Positions 35,433-46,567 of a stretch of 64,000 nt of DNA are shown here, piece by piece. A program made the position numbers and the translations under genes. Origin of the DNA: Pogostemon cablin (Eukaryota > Streptophyta > Magnoliopsida > Lamiales > Lamiaceae); NCBI GenBank assembly GCA_023678885.1, contig CM043001.1, positions 9,336,092 through 9,400,091 on the forward strand, in the 5' to 3' direction. The notes beneath the pieces were generated by a model. The model was not told where the DNA came from and searched no databases. It saw only the letters and a list, made by a program, of their open reading frames with translations. Numbering within the stretch: position 1 is the stretch's first letter; the number at the start of each line of letters is the position of its first letter.

Positions 35433-35829
35433 TCTACCGATCAGAACCCTCATTGATGCACACAATCACTAGCAACCGCCGCCAGAGGTCACACTGGGTT
35501 CTCACCAGCGAGCGACGCTGTAGCCGCCGCTGGTTGTCTTCCCTTTATTATATGGTTTCATTGATCAAGACACCGCCACCAGCCATCAGCCGTCGAAGCC
35601 CGCGGCGAGCAGATGTCAATTCCACAGTGAACAGTCGCCGAAACCGGGCATCAGTTATCGCCCGTCGCTGATTCCGAACTATTGTCGCCAGAAGTGGGTG
35701 TCAAGTGCTGCCCATCGTTGATTTTCAATACTGAAACCCGCCGCCCCGTGCGCGTTGTTGCTGTCGAAAGTAGATAGCAGCTGCCGCAGTAAGCAGTTTC
35801 CAGAAAGCAACGCACCACCAGCACCAATA

Positions 35830-36190
35830 GTCGCCACTTCCAACCCCAGTTCAGTCGTTGATCCCTTGTCGAGTATCACGTACTGCTGTTGGAAGTAGAC
35901 TCTGAGCCGTTGCTGGGAGTACACGCTGCTATCACTGAGCCGCCACTGCCATACGATACCAAGCCCGTCAGCCGCTGTTTCCAACCCTGATTCAGCTGCC
36001 GATCTTCTCGTCGAGAGATGCGTGCTGTTATCATGGGAAGTAGACGCGAGCTGTCATTCCTTGTTGGCATGCCTGTCAACCATCGTTTCCAATCCTGATT
36101 CAGCTGCCGATATCCTTGTCGAGAGATGCACGCTGTTATCATGGGGAGCAAACACGAGGCGTCGTTCCTTGTTGGCGTTCAATGCCGACA
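35830..36190. repeat. GC-rich tandem repeat, period about 108 bp
   Basis: Blocks containing TTTCCAA.CCTGATTCAGC, GTCGAGAGATGC.(C/T)GCTGTT and CCTTGTTGGC recur at about 35979 and 36087, with an older, more diverged copy from about 35838. Composition differs sharply from the AT-rich surroundings. Open frames across it on both strands follow from the GC content. Confidence 0.7.
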
Positions 36191-36302
36191 ACTTTCGTAC
36201 TTTGTCACCACTGGAGTGATAGCTGCAGTGGTCGATGGACAAGTAATGGAATCAGACGTGATTGGATCGATGGGGTTTTGCAAGAGGGATTAAGGCTCGT
36301 CG

Positions 36303-36391
36303 ATGATTTCTCGAAAGAGAAAGAAGGGCGAGGACAAGGCTCACCAAAGATTTCTCGAAAGAGAAAGAGGGGCGAGGACAAGCATGTTACT
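36303..36391. repeat. 44-bp tandem duplication
   Basis: GATTTCTCGAAAGAGAAAGA plus GGGCGAGGACAAG appears twice, at about 36304 and 36348. Confidence 0.85.
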
Positions 36392-36612
36392 AAGTTCTTG
36401 GTCGGAGCAGAAGCAAGAAATAAGAAAGATAAATAAACAGTTAAAAAAAAAGAGAGCAAATTAAAGAAGAATAAAGTGAAAGCTTACACTTGTGAATTGA
36501 ATCCCTTGGATGGTGTGTTTTGTTGGTGTGCTTTGTCTTGGCAACCTCTTGAAGCAAAGCTGAAAGTCCTGTTTGTTGGATAGTTTTGATGAAAAAATTG
36601 AGTTCATGGACT

Positions 36613-36624
36613 ACCATTATATAG
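36613..36624 (-). promoter_or_regulatory. Putative TATA box for the antisense ORF
   Basis: On the minus strand GCTATATAATGG, followed downstream (lower coordinates) by a leader-like stretch. It is suitably placed to drive a spliced antisense transcript towards the plant-mobile-domain ORF. Confidence 0.4.
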
Positions 36625-36991
36625 CAGTGGACTCATGAATAATTATGGAAATTATTTGTAAGGGGTATAATCTCTACAAAATTTTAAGAGATTCTTTACT
36701 ATAAATAAATTTGATAAATTTGAGTAAGATCTACCAAGGTGGACAAGAAATAAATTTGTTATATATTCTCTTATCTTGGTGGGTAAGAAACAAATTTATT
36801 CCATATTTTCTTATCTTAGTAAACAAGAAACACACTTGTGTCATATTTATGGTCTATTGGATGAAAAAAAAAACTATGATTATTCCCCAAGTGCTTTGTA
36901 ATTTCAAAGCTTCAAAAGAGGGAAAAAATTGCATGAAATGGGGAACTTTTGCGATTCCTTCACATCAAGACACACTGTCCGTGAACAAATC

Positions 36992-37003
36992 GCAAGGGGG
37001 CAT
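36992..37003 (+). other. Element Z polypurine tract
   Basis: GCAAGGGGGCATT directly before the LTR-like region, the form usual for Tat-lineage elements (a purine run then GCATTT). The LTR start is eroded: TG is not visible where expected. Confidence 0.6.
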
Positions 37004-37931
37004 TTCTAAGCAAATAAAATTCATGGTCCAATCAAATGGCGAAACGTGGATTTTCATGATTAAAATATCAATTTTAATTTATTATATTTTATTTTGGGGA
37101 TTTAATAAATTAATTCTTAAAATAGATTAATAAATAATTGATAATTAATTTAAACCTAATAAATTAAAAAGGGGTTTAAATTAAGTGAAGCTTGCCTCCC
37201 AAGTCAAAATAAAGCCTGGAAGGTTCCAGAATCAGGTCAAATCAAGCAATGACCAATCAAATTGTGTTATATATGGAAAGGCCCAAGCCCGCAGAATTAG
37301 GTCAAATCTGTCATGGACCATTCAGATTGCGAGTTATTTATGGGGCTTCCTTACCCTTCACCTATATAAGGAGCCCTCCTCCAATCATTACACACATATT
37401 CAAAGACTTGAATATATAAACGCTCTGAAGAGATCAATAACAAGAGCAGTGCTCCCTTGAGATCTTCAAGCATCTTCAAGTCAAGAACGGTAAGCGATTC
37501 AGGATTAGGGTGCGGAGCCTCCCAAATCAAGCGTTCTTCATAAACTAAGTGCTTCGGTGTTCTTCGCACCAAGAATGGCATACGACCCGGGATTAAGGTG
37601 CTAAGCCCCCCGATCGAGTGTTCTTTGGATCAAGTTATGTTTAATCCAAACAAAGGCTCAACGCCTATGGAATAACATTATAAAATCCCAAATCTGAGTT
37701 CGGACAAGCTTCAACTGAAGATCCGACTCAAAACACACAGTCAACGCGGTTAACATGGTCAACACACACAGTCAGCATAGTCAAAAGTCAAAGTCAAAGT
37801 CCAAATTGGTTCGAGAGAAGAATCAGAGGATAGATAGAGATTGATTCCTTAATTAACAAGTTTAATCCGTCTGGATTATTATTGTAATTCTTTAATGTTT
37901 ATTTATTATAAATATAAAATTTGTTGTTACA
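37004..37931 (+). repeat. Element Z 3' LTR
   Basis: About 928 bases ending TTGTTGTTACA. It has a strong TATA box (CTATATAAGGAG, 37362-37373) about 560 bases before the end, followed by a leader with 'caaagacttgaatatataaac'. No partner LTR in the window, so length and identity cannot be cross-checked. Confidence 0.65.
37363..37370 (+). promoter_or_regulatory. TATA box of the Z LTR promoter
   Basis: TATATAAG in the context 'ttcacctatataaggagccctcc', a textbook plant LTR promoter core; transcription would start about 30 bases downstream. Confidence 0.65.
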
Positions 37932-37937
37932 TCATCG

Positions 37938-38378
37938 ATGGAGCCCTACCCAGCCGGTCAGAAGAGCACTGTTAAGGAATCATGGAAAGAGCTGCGTGTT
38001 GGCCTTTGGTTCGAAGATGTGGTGAACTTGGTCCCTCTAATTAAGGATGAAGACGATTTGTTCAGGCAGCGGACTGGAAGTGATGAGGTAGGCGACACTC
38101 TAAAAAGACAGACTACTGACATTCTATCTATAAGACGTAAAGAGAACAGAGAACACAAGGTGTTCACTGTGACACCCGACGCCATAATTGAGCATAACCA
38201 CGGGCACCCGACATATAATGCTCTGACAGCGGGTGTTTTTCCTATTGTGTGCAAAGACTTGCACTTTTCCCCTATCGTCCCCACCATGCGGCCCAATCAC
38301 ATTCTTTTGACACTTTCTCCCTTCTCGCATCTGCTACTATTGTGGATCCACCACTTACCAGTGCTGACTGTTGTCTAG
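37938..38378 (+). pseudogene. Unidentified open frame, 146 codons
   Basis: Starts MEPYPAGQKSTVKESWKELR, seven bases after the Z LTR, and stays open for 146 codons, long for this AT-rich window. The N-terminal 85 residues are charged and soluble-looking; the end turns hydrophobic (LLLLWIHHLPVLTVV), which suggests a frameshift near 38300. No family recognised. The balanced base composition up to about 44200 suggests that this whole stretch is decayed coding DNA of an old element, split from 27214-28032 by element Z. Confidence 0.35.
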
Positions 38379-38682
38379 TTGGCACGCCATTATACGCCGT
38401 TGCGGCGTTGCCACCATCATCAACCGCCGATCCCACTGGCGTTGGCGTTGGGATGCACAGCCTCAAAGTCCCCGTCCTACTTAATCCCCAACCATTCAAA
38501 GAAAATGGTCCTCTCCCGTCGATTTTGATGATTCTATGTTGCATACCTTTGCAATTGTCAACTACAGTGCCACATGCCATAAAAGCATTCCATTTGTTGC
38601 CGTACCTAAAACCAATCAAGCTACATCTTTGCCCGGTGATGCGCTATCAACTGATCTGATATTAGACATCCCATAGACCTGG

Positions 38683-38958
38683 TTGAATAGAAAATTGTCA
38701 GACAGCGATGGGAAACCTACTCAAAAGAGGGGTAAATCGGATGTCCTTTGCAAATGTGGCAGACCCATCCATCCATCTACGACAGAGCTTAAATCGATGC
38801 AGCAAATGATAGAGGTTCAGGGACAGCGTATTGCAGCGATGGTGGCGCATTTTGACAGGGTATTCCCAGAGGGTGACTATAGTAAGGATCATGACACCTA
38901 CACCCCTGTGTTCACTGGTGATAGAATGGAAGCCATGATAGAGAAGTTATCCCTATGA
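38683..38958 (+). pseudogene. Unidentified open frame with CxC motif and coil
   Basis: 91 codons. Contains KSDVLCKCGRPIHP, a possible half zinc site, then KSMQQMIEVQGQRIAAMVAH, a likely short coiled coil. The frame continues after a stop at 38956 with further helical sequence. It may be a structural (gag-like) ORF of an old element. The start codon is uncertain. Confidence 0.3.
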
Positions 38959-39198
38959 TTGCTATATGATGTCGCGGCCCTCTCCAAATCGACAGACAAT
39001 AGACTTGTTGAGGAATCATAGAAGAATAACACAGAATTTATCAGATTGCTGAAGGATCAATTATTGTTCAACGTTCAACCCCTTATGCATTTAAGACGTG
39101 TGATCAACAAGTTATTAAGTTTGCATAATCTATTGAAAGCTAAATTTTAGATCAATACTGAAGCAAACACACATAAAATTGATCGGTGGGCCTCAGAT

Positions 39199-39777
39199 AT
39201 GGTCAAGCTCTTTCATTCACAGAAGATGGTCAGGGATCAGCGGGCTGGATCCCATGATCATTTAACGGTGAAATCCACCAGGGAAAATACCCCTCAAATA
39301 AGAAATGCTTGTAATGACTACGTTGAAGGAGTTGAGTCGGGCACGTCATTACTCATCAGGAAGCTGCAGAAGTCGGGGAATATTCCCACAGGAATTATGG
39401 GGTTGCAGGGGTTGAAATCATTCCCACAGCCATTGGACGAGCCTCTATCCGGTCACAACTCCTAGCAGATCGTGCATGGAAAGCATTGCTGTGAAAATTC
39501 ATTGCAGAAGGCAGTGAATTGTTCGGAAAGGAGTGGCCGTGGAACACGTTGGGCTCCAAGATGCGGAGATGAGATTAAGATCTTTAACCACACTAGAGAG
39601 AGATACTTTAAGACAACGTTTACGGTATCACGTGAGATGTGCACGTTAGGACTCGATGTGCTAGGAAAGCTTTTGATGCTGTATAGGAGGAGTTCACGCT
39701 GCCCATCATCAAGGAATGTTTTCTGTTTCTGCAAAGGCAAAACCCAGATCATTGGGTTCGGCCAAGACGCTTGTTGA
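39199..39777 (+). pseudogene. Unidentified broken frames, continuation of 38683 ORF
   Basis: Two plus-strand frames (39199-39465, 88 codons; 39472-39777, 101 codons) follow one another in different phases. They read as soluble, charged protein without known motifs (for example HDHLTVKSTRENTPQIRNAC, then FKTTFTVSREMCTLGLDVLG). A single decayed ORF from about 38683 to 39777 is the simplest view. Confidence 0.3.
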
Positions 39778-41222
39778 TTTGTGCATCTGACTGGGTGGGA
39801 AGTTTAGGTTATGGCTGCTGGCAGATGAAATAATGTGGGCATCTGGGCACCTCGGGAAGTAGTTTTTCATCCTCTAGTACCAGTAATGTCTGCCACTTGT
39901 CACACGTTGTGAATGTTGGGTGACGATATATTTTGGTAGTGGGAACATGGTGCCTATTTTCTATTTTATTCCCTTGGGATCTTAAAATATTGTACCTCCT
40001 GTGGAGATGTAATCTTTTTAAAAAACGGAGCCAAAATTATTTTTACTGTCAATGTTATGCGATGCGGGCACCTTTGTGTTGGAACCGACGTAATTGGATG
40101 TAGTCATTAATCCCAAGGATCATATTTGATCATTTTTGCATGACTGATATTACCATGGAACCAATCCATTATAGCAAACTTAATGTCAACGATGTACCCA
40201 ATAATTCGGGTTTATGTGTCCCTGTTTGTCAATAGTTTGAAGCACTTTATAACATACATAGGAAAAAAGAACATCTTCAATCTGGTGGGTTAGTAAACTG
40301 ATTCATCCTCTTGTTTAGTTCGTCGCCTGTGTCATTTTATTGGGCTGCGTGAATTTTTTTTTACCAACACTCCTTGCATTTTTTGTTTCCATTATTTGAG
40401 ATCAATAGTCAGATTATTCAGATGAGCAATGCGATATAGTGGGCCTACTTTAATATATTGCAATGTATATGTCGACGATTGACTACTGCATAGCCAATCA
40501 CCCCTTTCTTTTCTCCATTCGCCATTTTAATTTTTCATTTTCAGTCGTTTAACATTATAGTTTGGGAAATGTTTGTTTCTTCCAACTTAATTATAGTAAT
40601 TTGACCATTTTCTCATCGTCCCTCGCAAGTCGTATTCTTTTTCTAACTAATTTATGCATCATTTTTTTTAATTTTCATTTTAATTGAACAGAATATTAAA
40701 AAAAACAAATTGTATGTTGAGATGATAGTTAAAAATGGATTAGATCTCAACACAAAATGGAAAATTTAAATAATTGAAATGAATGCGATAGATTCATCCA
40801 CATTGACAGATGCCGGATTAGCCCAGTCGCTGAGGCCCAACCCAATTGAATAGCCCAGTACATTTTGGTGTTAGAATTAGAATTATTGGTATTGTAGTGC
40901 ATACCACTTCTGAAAGTGTGTTCTTTAGCATGGTGTGAAGGGGTGGTGATTTATGGAGAGTTCCTGTTAACTTCGGTCCTGCAGACTCAACTTTACTCGC
41001 ACCCCAAAAAAGCAGACATCTTGCTTTTGTATGTATGATGATACTAGTGATAATTACATCGCACCTCCCCGAGACTGCGAACGCATGGGCACTGACAGTT
41101 GGGGTTTAATTTTCCAAATCTGATGCACACTTATCTTTCATTTTATGTTTATTTTTTAACTCGAGTCATTTCACATATTTTGTGACCACACGGGAAATTT
41201 CTCCATTTTCCTAACCCTAATC
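39778..41222. other. Non-coding stretch with one end of a dispersed inverted repeat
   Basis: AT-rich and without long frames. It includes 40060-40290, which is repeated in inverse orientation at 50165-50410 (listed separately). No LTR, TIR or RNA gene recognised in the rest. Confidence 0.4.
40060..40290 (+). repeat. Dispersed repeat, inverse copy at 50165-50410
   Basis: About 230 bases match the reverse complement of 50165-50410 at roughly 70-75% by eye, best at 'tgtacccaataattc(g/a)ggt'. In one frame both copies translate to similar text (PRII.D.F, EPI, VPNNSG.CVPV.Q), so this may be old coding sequence shared by two copies of one element. Confidence 0.6.
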
Positions 41223-42318
41223 ATGACGACAAGCATTGGGAAGGCATCCTCATCTTGGCCGTCGTCTTCTTCATCCATCGTCAAGTCCGGCCTCGTAATT
41301 AATTTCAAGCACCTAATTGAGAAGTCGAGTGACCTAAGCAAAATACGATGCGTCCTCAGCATACTACGCCGGATGATTATGGGGAATTTGATCTCCCAAG
41401 AACTGACTTTGTACGATGAGAGGCTGGCCGTCGAGTTCTATGACAAAGCTCCGAAGTGTCTCATGATGGATGACAATGCGTTTTGGGTGAGGATCATGAG
41501 CAGATGTGTCACTTGAAACTCTCCACAGGCATCTTTGATTGTAGGCCGACGATAAGACCCTATCCTCTATCAACTTTCCAAGAACTGTGAAACAAGATTG
41601 GTAAATGATTAGGCACCATAGCATCACTTACAAGTTCCAGGTGTACTCGAAATGGGGTAATAGTGATCTGAACTAGGAAATTGCGACCATATTTGACATC
41701 ATCACGTCGACCGTGGAGGGTAGAATTGGGGGAGGGGCATGACAAAGGGACCAAAGATAGATGGAACCTAATGATGGCCATCACCAGAGGTGTGCTTGTG
41801 AACTGGAATCGATTCCTGTATGATAGATTTTCATAAGTGCTCGAAAAGAACCACGGCATAAAGGGTATGGAATCATAATAAACATTTTCTTGGAGCGGCA
41901 GGGGGTGTCGCTAGAGAATGGGATACTAATTACAAGGTCCAGGAGGATAGGTGAGGGAAACCTACGAAAGGACAATTCTTGTTCTAACGGCATCACCGGC
42001 GGCAAGAGTGTGGAGGGGAGTCACATGCGCATTCTAGAAAGTAACAACTCTCTCCCTGCATCCCGCGGGAAGGGTAGGAGGGATTCAAAACATGCCCGTG
42101 CACTGTCAATGTCTGCGCAAAACAGTGGGGAGGAAGTAGTTACCTACTCGAGTCGTACGCCTGTTGAGGGTGACAACACGAGAAATATGGTTGGTGATAG
42201 GGAAAACTTCATTCGAAGAGCCTCGATTTTGCTCAATCAAGGAACTCCATCACTCCATAAGATGAACGCACATGATGGAAGGCACATGGGACAATGTCTT
42301 GTGGAGAATAGGCTCTAA
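41223..42318 (+). pseudogene. Decayed ORF of an unidentified plant mobile element
   Basis: The first part (41223-41516, 97 codons) has a Ser-rich start then VINFKHLIEKSSDLSKIRCV and ISQELTLYDERLAVEFYDKA. After frameshifts, further pieces read LMMAITRGVLVNWNRFLYDR (about 41769) and INIFLERQGVSLENGIL (about 41880), and a hydrophilic tail to 42318. The motif order (EFY..., then AI..G..VNW...L) recalls the 'putative plant transposon protein' family found in plant retroelement ORFs, but I hold this loosely. Several stops and frameshifts. Confidence 0.35.
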
Positions 42319-42661
42319 CAGATGGGGTAATGAATGGTGAGGAAGGCATTATAAGCAGATTTATCCGCTGGAAGAACAAAAGACTCTACGAGTGGATGCG
42401 GGACCTCAATCTCTTGCCTGAGTGGGAATCGGAGTATCGGTGGGTTTGGATTATAATACGCAGTGGTGACTTCACATACTTTCTTAGCGATTAATACGAT
42501 TTAGAAATGCTTCAATCAGTCCACTACCTTGCCAGAAGAAGAGAGACATATTCACCTGAATCAACCCAATGACTATGGCCGAGAATTCTTCACGAGGGAT
42601 GGCAGCACACGACGAGGGCAAAAATGCAGGGGATGGTCCTTCCTCTGCAAACTGAAAAATC

Positions 42662-43015
42662 ATGGAAGAGAGTAACAAAGGGCTTGTAGTCCACAGCCGC
42701 ATAATGGATACAGTGGATTCAAACAGTGAAGAAAGACAAATTGACATTGTTGGAGATGGGGCCTCCATGGCTGTTGTGATGAATGTTTTAGGGGAATCAC
42801 TCGGAGATTTCATACTAGAACACAGGGCTAGCTGCCGATACATTTTGGACCGTGTGACCCAAGATTTCAAATTTTGGAAAATGGAAGGACTAGGCCAAAT
42901 GCCGCCGAGGTGGACGAGAGGTAGTGCAGCCTTGAAGGTGACACTCCCGACAACGACGATTACCATGTCCATATGGAATGGGGTTCTTTCAGAACCCCAA
43001 TCCCAATGGGAGTGA
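42662..43015 (+). pseudogene. Unidentified open frame, 117 codons
   Basis: MEESNKGLVVHSRIMDTVDS onward, open to 43015. Charged N-terminal half, then FKFWKMEGLGQMPPRWTRG. The opposite strand is also open for 218 codons (43140-42484), so openness alone is weak evidence. No family recognised; it probably belongs with the 41223-43749 decayed coding region. Confidence 0.3.
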
Positions 43016-44605
43016 CTGCAGAACATGACGGGGACAAAGCTATATGGGAGGTACCCCCTACGATGATACGATGGGAGGGCACTTCGACGAGGTGTTGACT
43101 TCCGAAATGAACATCTTGTGGAATTTAGTAGTCTGCACACAACTTCAAGTGAGTTGAAAGAAACGAGGAGCTTGTGTAGGGCATACTAATGGAAGAGCCA
43201 CCAACGAAATGCATGGGGTTTTAGACACTATGCATTCCTGAGCTATCGAGGGACAAAGCGGGAGGAAGGGCCATCATACCACGAAGTGATAACAGTATGG
43301 ACTTGGAAAAATTTTCATGCCCAGAAAATTGTCACAAAGCAGTCTGCTGCCTTGGTTGCTATTGGGGGGGCTGAGAACCACGAAATTTAGTTCCCAGGAG
43401 GAATCGATTCGGGTGTTGTCCTCACACTCCTAGAATCGTGTAAGGCAGACCCCATAATCAGCTCTCGGATGGTGTGCCCACACCGCCAACTCTGGTTTGT
43501 GGGATTGGACTAATAGCCATAACGGGTCAGCCGCAGTCATCCAATTATAATAATTTTGCGATTTGCAAAGAATTGTCATCTATATTTGTTGGGGTTGAAG
43601 GTGTTATGTACAGGATCAATGAGATGGAGTACAAACATTCACAGGTGTTGAACAAATGCGAGCACTACAGAATGCCAATAAGTGCAGTGGATCAAAACGT
43701 CTCTGCTTATGGCAATAAGGAATATTTAAGAACGATATCAAACATTTAGTGGAGTGTATAAGAAGATAGTGTCTGGCAATTGATTTAGGAATTGCCGCCA
43801 ACCAGCGTTTGCAAATCGTATGGTTCGTTGGAAGGGTAATTTGAAATCGCTAATTGGGTTGAGCAACATTGCCGTGGCGTGAATATATTGCATTTGATTT
43901 GAGAAAACATCACCTGCCATGTGTTGATTTGGTTCGGGGGTTCGGTTTGAGGATTCTTCCCTCCACAATTATACTTTGGTATTGCAAAAATATAGACAAC
44001 ACACATACACTCATCTTATGTCATGATGGGTGTAGTAAACATATAAAAAGCAAAGTTCAGTGGGTGAATCAAAGGGGGGAAGTTGAGGCGGAGTCAAGCG
44101 ACAGTGTATTAGCAACCCAATCTGATGATGGATGTGTACCTTCAGACGAGGGAGCCTTGCTGGTTGGGCTCGGTCTTTTTTTATTTTTTTTTTTCAATTT
44201 ACCTATTCGAATTTATTTTATAACGGATGGTGAAGATGTTTGTAATGAGTTTGGTTAGTGTGGGTTGTTCTCATAATACATTAGTGCAGTGATAATTGAA
44301 ATTCGTTTATTGATTTCAATACACCAAGGTGTTGCTCCATGAAGAGCCCCACTAAATCGTATCTAAAATATGATGAAAAGTGATGGATATAATAATGATG
44401 GAGGAGTAATAAATTTTTTGCTCATTAATATGGGGTTATGTATAGAAAGGTAAGGATATGAGTTTGTTATGAAAGCAATGGGGCACAACTGAGTTCATGG
44501 GCAAAAATGGGGAGAATTGCAATTATTGGGTTCGTTGGGCATAAAAACCGGATGTAGCATTGAAGTATATATATATAAAAACGGAGAGAATTGTACATGA
44601 ACATT
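43016..44605 (+). pseudogene. Decayed region with two broken frames
   Basis: Frames at 43474-43749 (91 codons, with a coil-like VMYRINEMEYKHSQVLNK) and 43869-44258 (129 codons, ending in a poly-Phe stretch from a T run). No domain recognised. From 44260 the sequence is AT-rich and non-coding. Confidence 0.25.
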
Positions 44606-44680
44606 GGTCTAGCCAAGCGGGCTAGTGGTTGGGATAAGAACCGGACCTGAGGATTAGGTTTGGGGTTCTAATGCGCCAAT
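44606..44680 (+). other. tRNA-like head (SINE candidate)
   Basis: GGTCTAGCCAAGCGGGCTAG resembles a pol III A box (TRGCNNAGYNGG) and GGGGTTCTAATGC at 44661-44673 a B box (GGTTCRANTCC), about 45 bases apart as in tRNA genes. It does not fold as a standard tRNA by inspection, so a tRNA-derived SINE head or a decayed tRNA is more likely. Confidence 0.35.
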
Positions 44681-45366
44681 CTCATTTTTTTCTGATTAAT
44701 TTAAGCGCCCAATGGAAAGGTGTAAGTCCATGTTTGTAGATATTCATGACATGATTCGGCGTGTGGCCAAACAGAATGTATCATTTTATTATTCAGATTT
44801 TTTTCTAGATTTATCGATTATGATTACCCATCTCCCACTGTCATCAAACAGCCCGATTGCATACGAACAGACTCGCGTGACATATAGACTGATGGGAGTT
44901 GATGGATATGTGTCATCATAGCGTACTGTTCAATGAAAAACATTGGCATCCGGAGTCAGTCCGGCCAGTGGCGAATCAGCATGCACCCGTTAGATTTTAT
45001 TATAACTAAATCCACAACATATAGGCTCATTTTTTCTGATTAATTTAAGTGCCAAATGGAAAGGTGTAAGTCCATGTTTGCATATATTCATGACACGATT
45101 CGGCGTGTGGCCAAACGGGACATATCATTTTATTGTTCAGATTTTTTTCTAGATTTATCGATTATAATTATCTCCCACCGTCGTCAAACAGCCCGATTGC
45201 ATACGAACAGACACACAGTGACATACAGACCAGTGGGAGTTGATGGATATGTGTCATCATAGCGTACTGTTCAATGAAAAACGTCGGCATCTGGAGTCAG
45301 TCCGGCCAGTGGCGAATCAACAGGCACCCGTTAGATTTTATTATAACTAAATCCACAATGTATAGG
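44681..45366. repeat. 344-bp tandem duplication
   Basis: Copy 1 at 44681-45025 and copy 2 at 45026-45366, both starting CTCATTTTTT and ending with a TATAGG word, about 93% identical by eye. The small frames at 44712 and 45056 are the same chance frame in the two copies. The copies sit between two tRNA-like heads. Confidence 0.9.
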
Positions 45367-45379
45367 TTTCGCAATGAAG

Positions 45380-45450
45380 TGGCTTCATATGACATAGTTG
45401 TTACATGCGGATATCCCAAATGCCTTGCATTCGAATCCAACACACCCTAG
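45380..45450 (+). other. Second tRNA-like head (weak)
   Basis: GAAGTGGCTTCATATGACAT is A-box-like, and GCATTCGAATCCAACA at about 45428-45443 is a good B box (TTCGAATCC). Downstream is AT-rich, as in SINE bodies. Weaker than the 44606 candidate. Confidence 0.3.
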
Positions 45451-46362
45451 CCTTAGCGTTTATTTTTTCCCTTGAACTTGACTCAATTTTTGTTTTGAGC
45501 CTGTATATGTTAATTTTTTATTTTAAAATATACATTCTTTCATTTTATATATTTTCCCTTCTTAATGGCTCATGCATCCCAATATAAAAGTACAGAATAA
45601 TATGAAACATAAAAATAAACCTCCGAAAGCAACATCATCGCTTTATAAGGGAATTCTCTTTTAGTTTTAATTAGATAACAAATGATTAAAAAATTAATAT
45701 ACATAATAATATTCTAAAGAGAAAAGTATATGTTATTGTCGAATACAGATTAATACATATATGGGTGCATGCGTGCACCCATACGCACACGATATCAACT
45801 CAATCGTTAGATATCATAGTTGAATAACTTTAAAAATATATTAAAATTTAAATTGAAAGGTACTTATAGGAATAAAATTTAATATATTACGATTAGGAAC
45901 AAACACAATTTAACAAAAAGCTCATTTGAGTTGGTTGAGGGTGGTGCCTATATTTGTAAAATGATTTGATTTTTGTGTAGTATGCTTCGACTTTTTTTGA
46001 ATACGTACAAATGTATTTAATATGAATAATAAAAGGAAAAAAATTAAGTGGAGGGAGACTATTATTGGCATAAAAAAGAATCTCCTCCCAACTGGAAACT
46101 CAAAAGGTATATTTTTTTGGGACCCATTTCAAGTTCATTTGATTTTCATTTATTTTATCCTATACATTTATCTAATTTCAAAAAATAATTATAAAGTATT
46201 ATATCTTCATATAATTTAATGTTATTAATTTAAGAAAATAAATAGAAAAATAAATTATTTTTCCCATTACGTAAAATAAAAAAACACAAATTACAACGAG
46301 ACAAGTTAAAAATTAATAGTAAAGCATCCGAAAAGAAAAATGGTTTTATTCATAAAATAATA
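45451..46362. other. AT-rich, nothing recognised
   Basis: Very AT-rich with no frame over 65 codons. It contains a short imperfect palindrome at 45761-45782 (9-base arms ATGGGTGCA/TGCACCCAT). Confidence 0.4.
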
Positions 46363-46565
46363 CTACTCCGTACATCTCTAATGTATTCGTTTGCATTTTA
46401 CTCGTAGATTAAGAAGTATTATTATATTTATATAAAGTAGATAGTTGTATTACTGGTGATTGGTGGACATTATGTGTGCTTTTTTGCTAAAAATGCAAAT
46501 AGATACTTTAAGAGTGGATGGTCCACACATGGAAAAATTGATAGATTGACGGTGGACGGAGGGAG
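46363..46565. mobile_element. Stowaway-like MITE
   Basis: 203 bases with ends CTACTCCGTACATC and GTGGACGGAGGGAG, inverted copies of the Stowaway-type CTCCCTCCGTCC terminus, flanked by TA on both sides (46361-46362 and 46566-46567). No coding capacity. Such elements are mobilised by Tc1/mariner transposases. Confidence 0.8.
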
Positions 46566-46567
46566 TA

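Larger units (their letters stand above)
34976..36612. other. Spacer between antisense ORF and its putative promoter
   Basis: Non-coding except for chance frames up to 106 codons. It switches from AT-rich (to about 35350) to GC-rich with several tandem repeats (35394-36391, listed separately). On the minus strand it would be leader and intron of the antisense ORF; on the plus strand, 3' untranslated sequence of element Z. Confidence 0.45.
28033..37931 (+). mobile_element. Tat-lineage Gypsy element Z, 5'-truncated
   Basis: Plus-strand pol (28033-31509), a tandem-repeat-bearing spacer, a long antisense ORF with a plant mobile domain (32125-34944), further repeats, a polypurine tract and a 3' LTR (37004-37931). 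The 5' LTR, primer site and gag are missing. A dual RNase H in pol and an antisense plant-mobile-domain ORF between pol and the 3' LTR are known traits of Tat-lineage elements (Ogre/Retand group). Confidence 0.85.

Noticed and set aside
42484..43140. 218-codon minus-strand open frame
   Set aside because: The longest frame here, but Ser/Pro/Leu-rich without motifs, and antisense to plus-strand coding-like sequence; it looks like a shadow frame.
44606..44680. Functional tRNA gene
   Set aside because: A and B boxes are recognisable but imperfect and no full cloverleaf could be drawn.
45761..45782. Palindrome ATGGGTGCA...TGCACCCAT as a binding site or MITE end
   Set aside because: Isolated, with no partner repeat or gene nearby.
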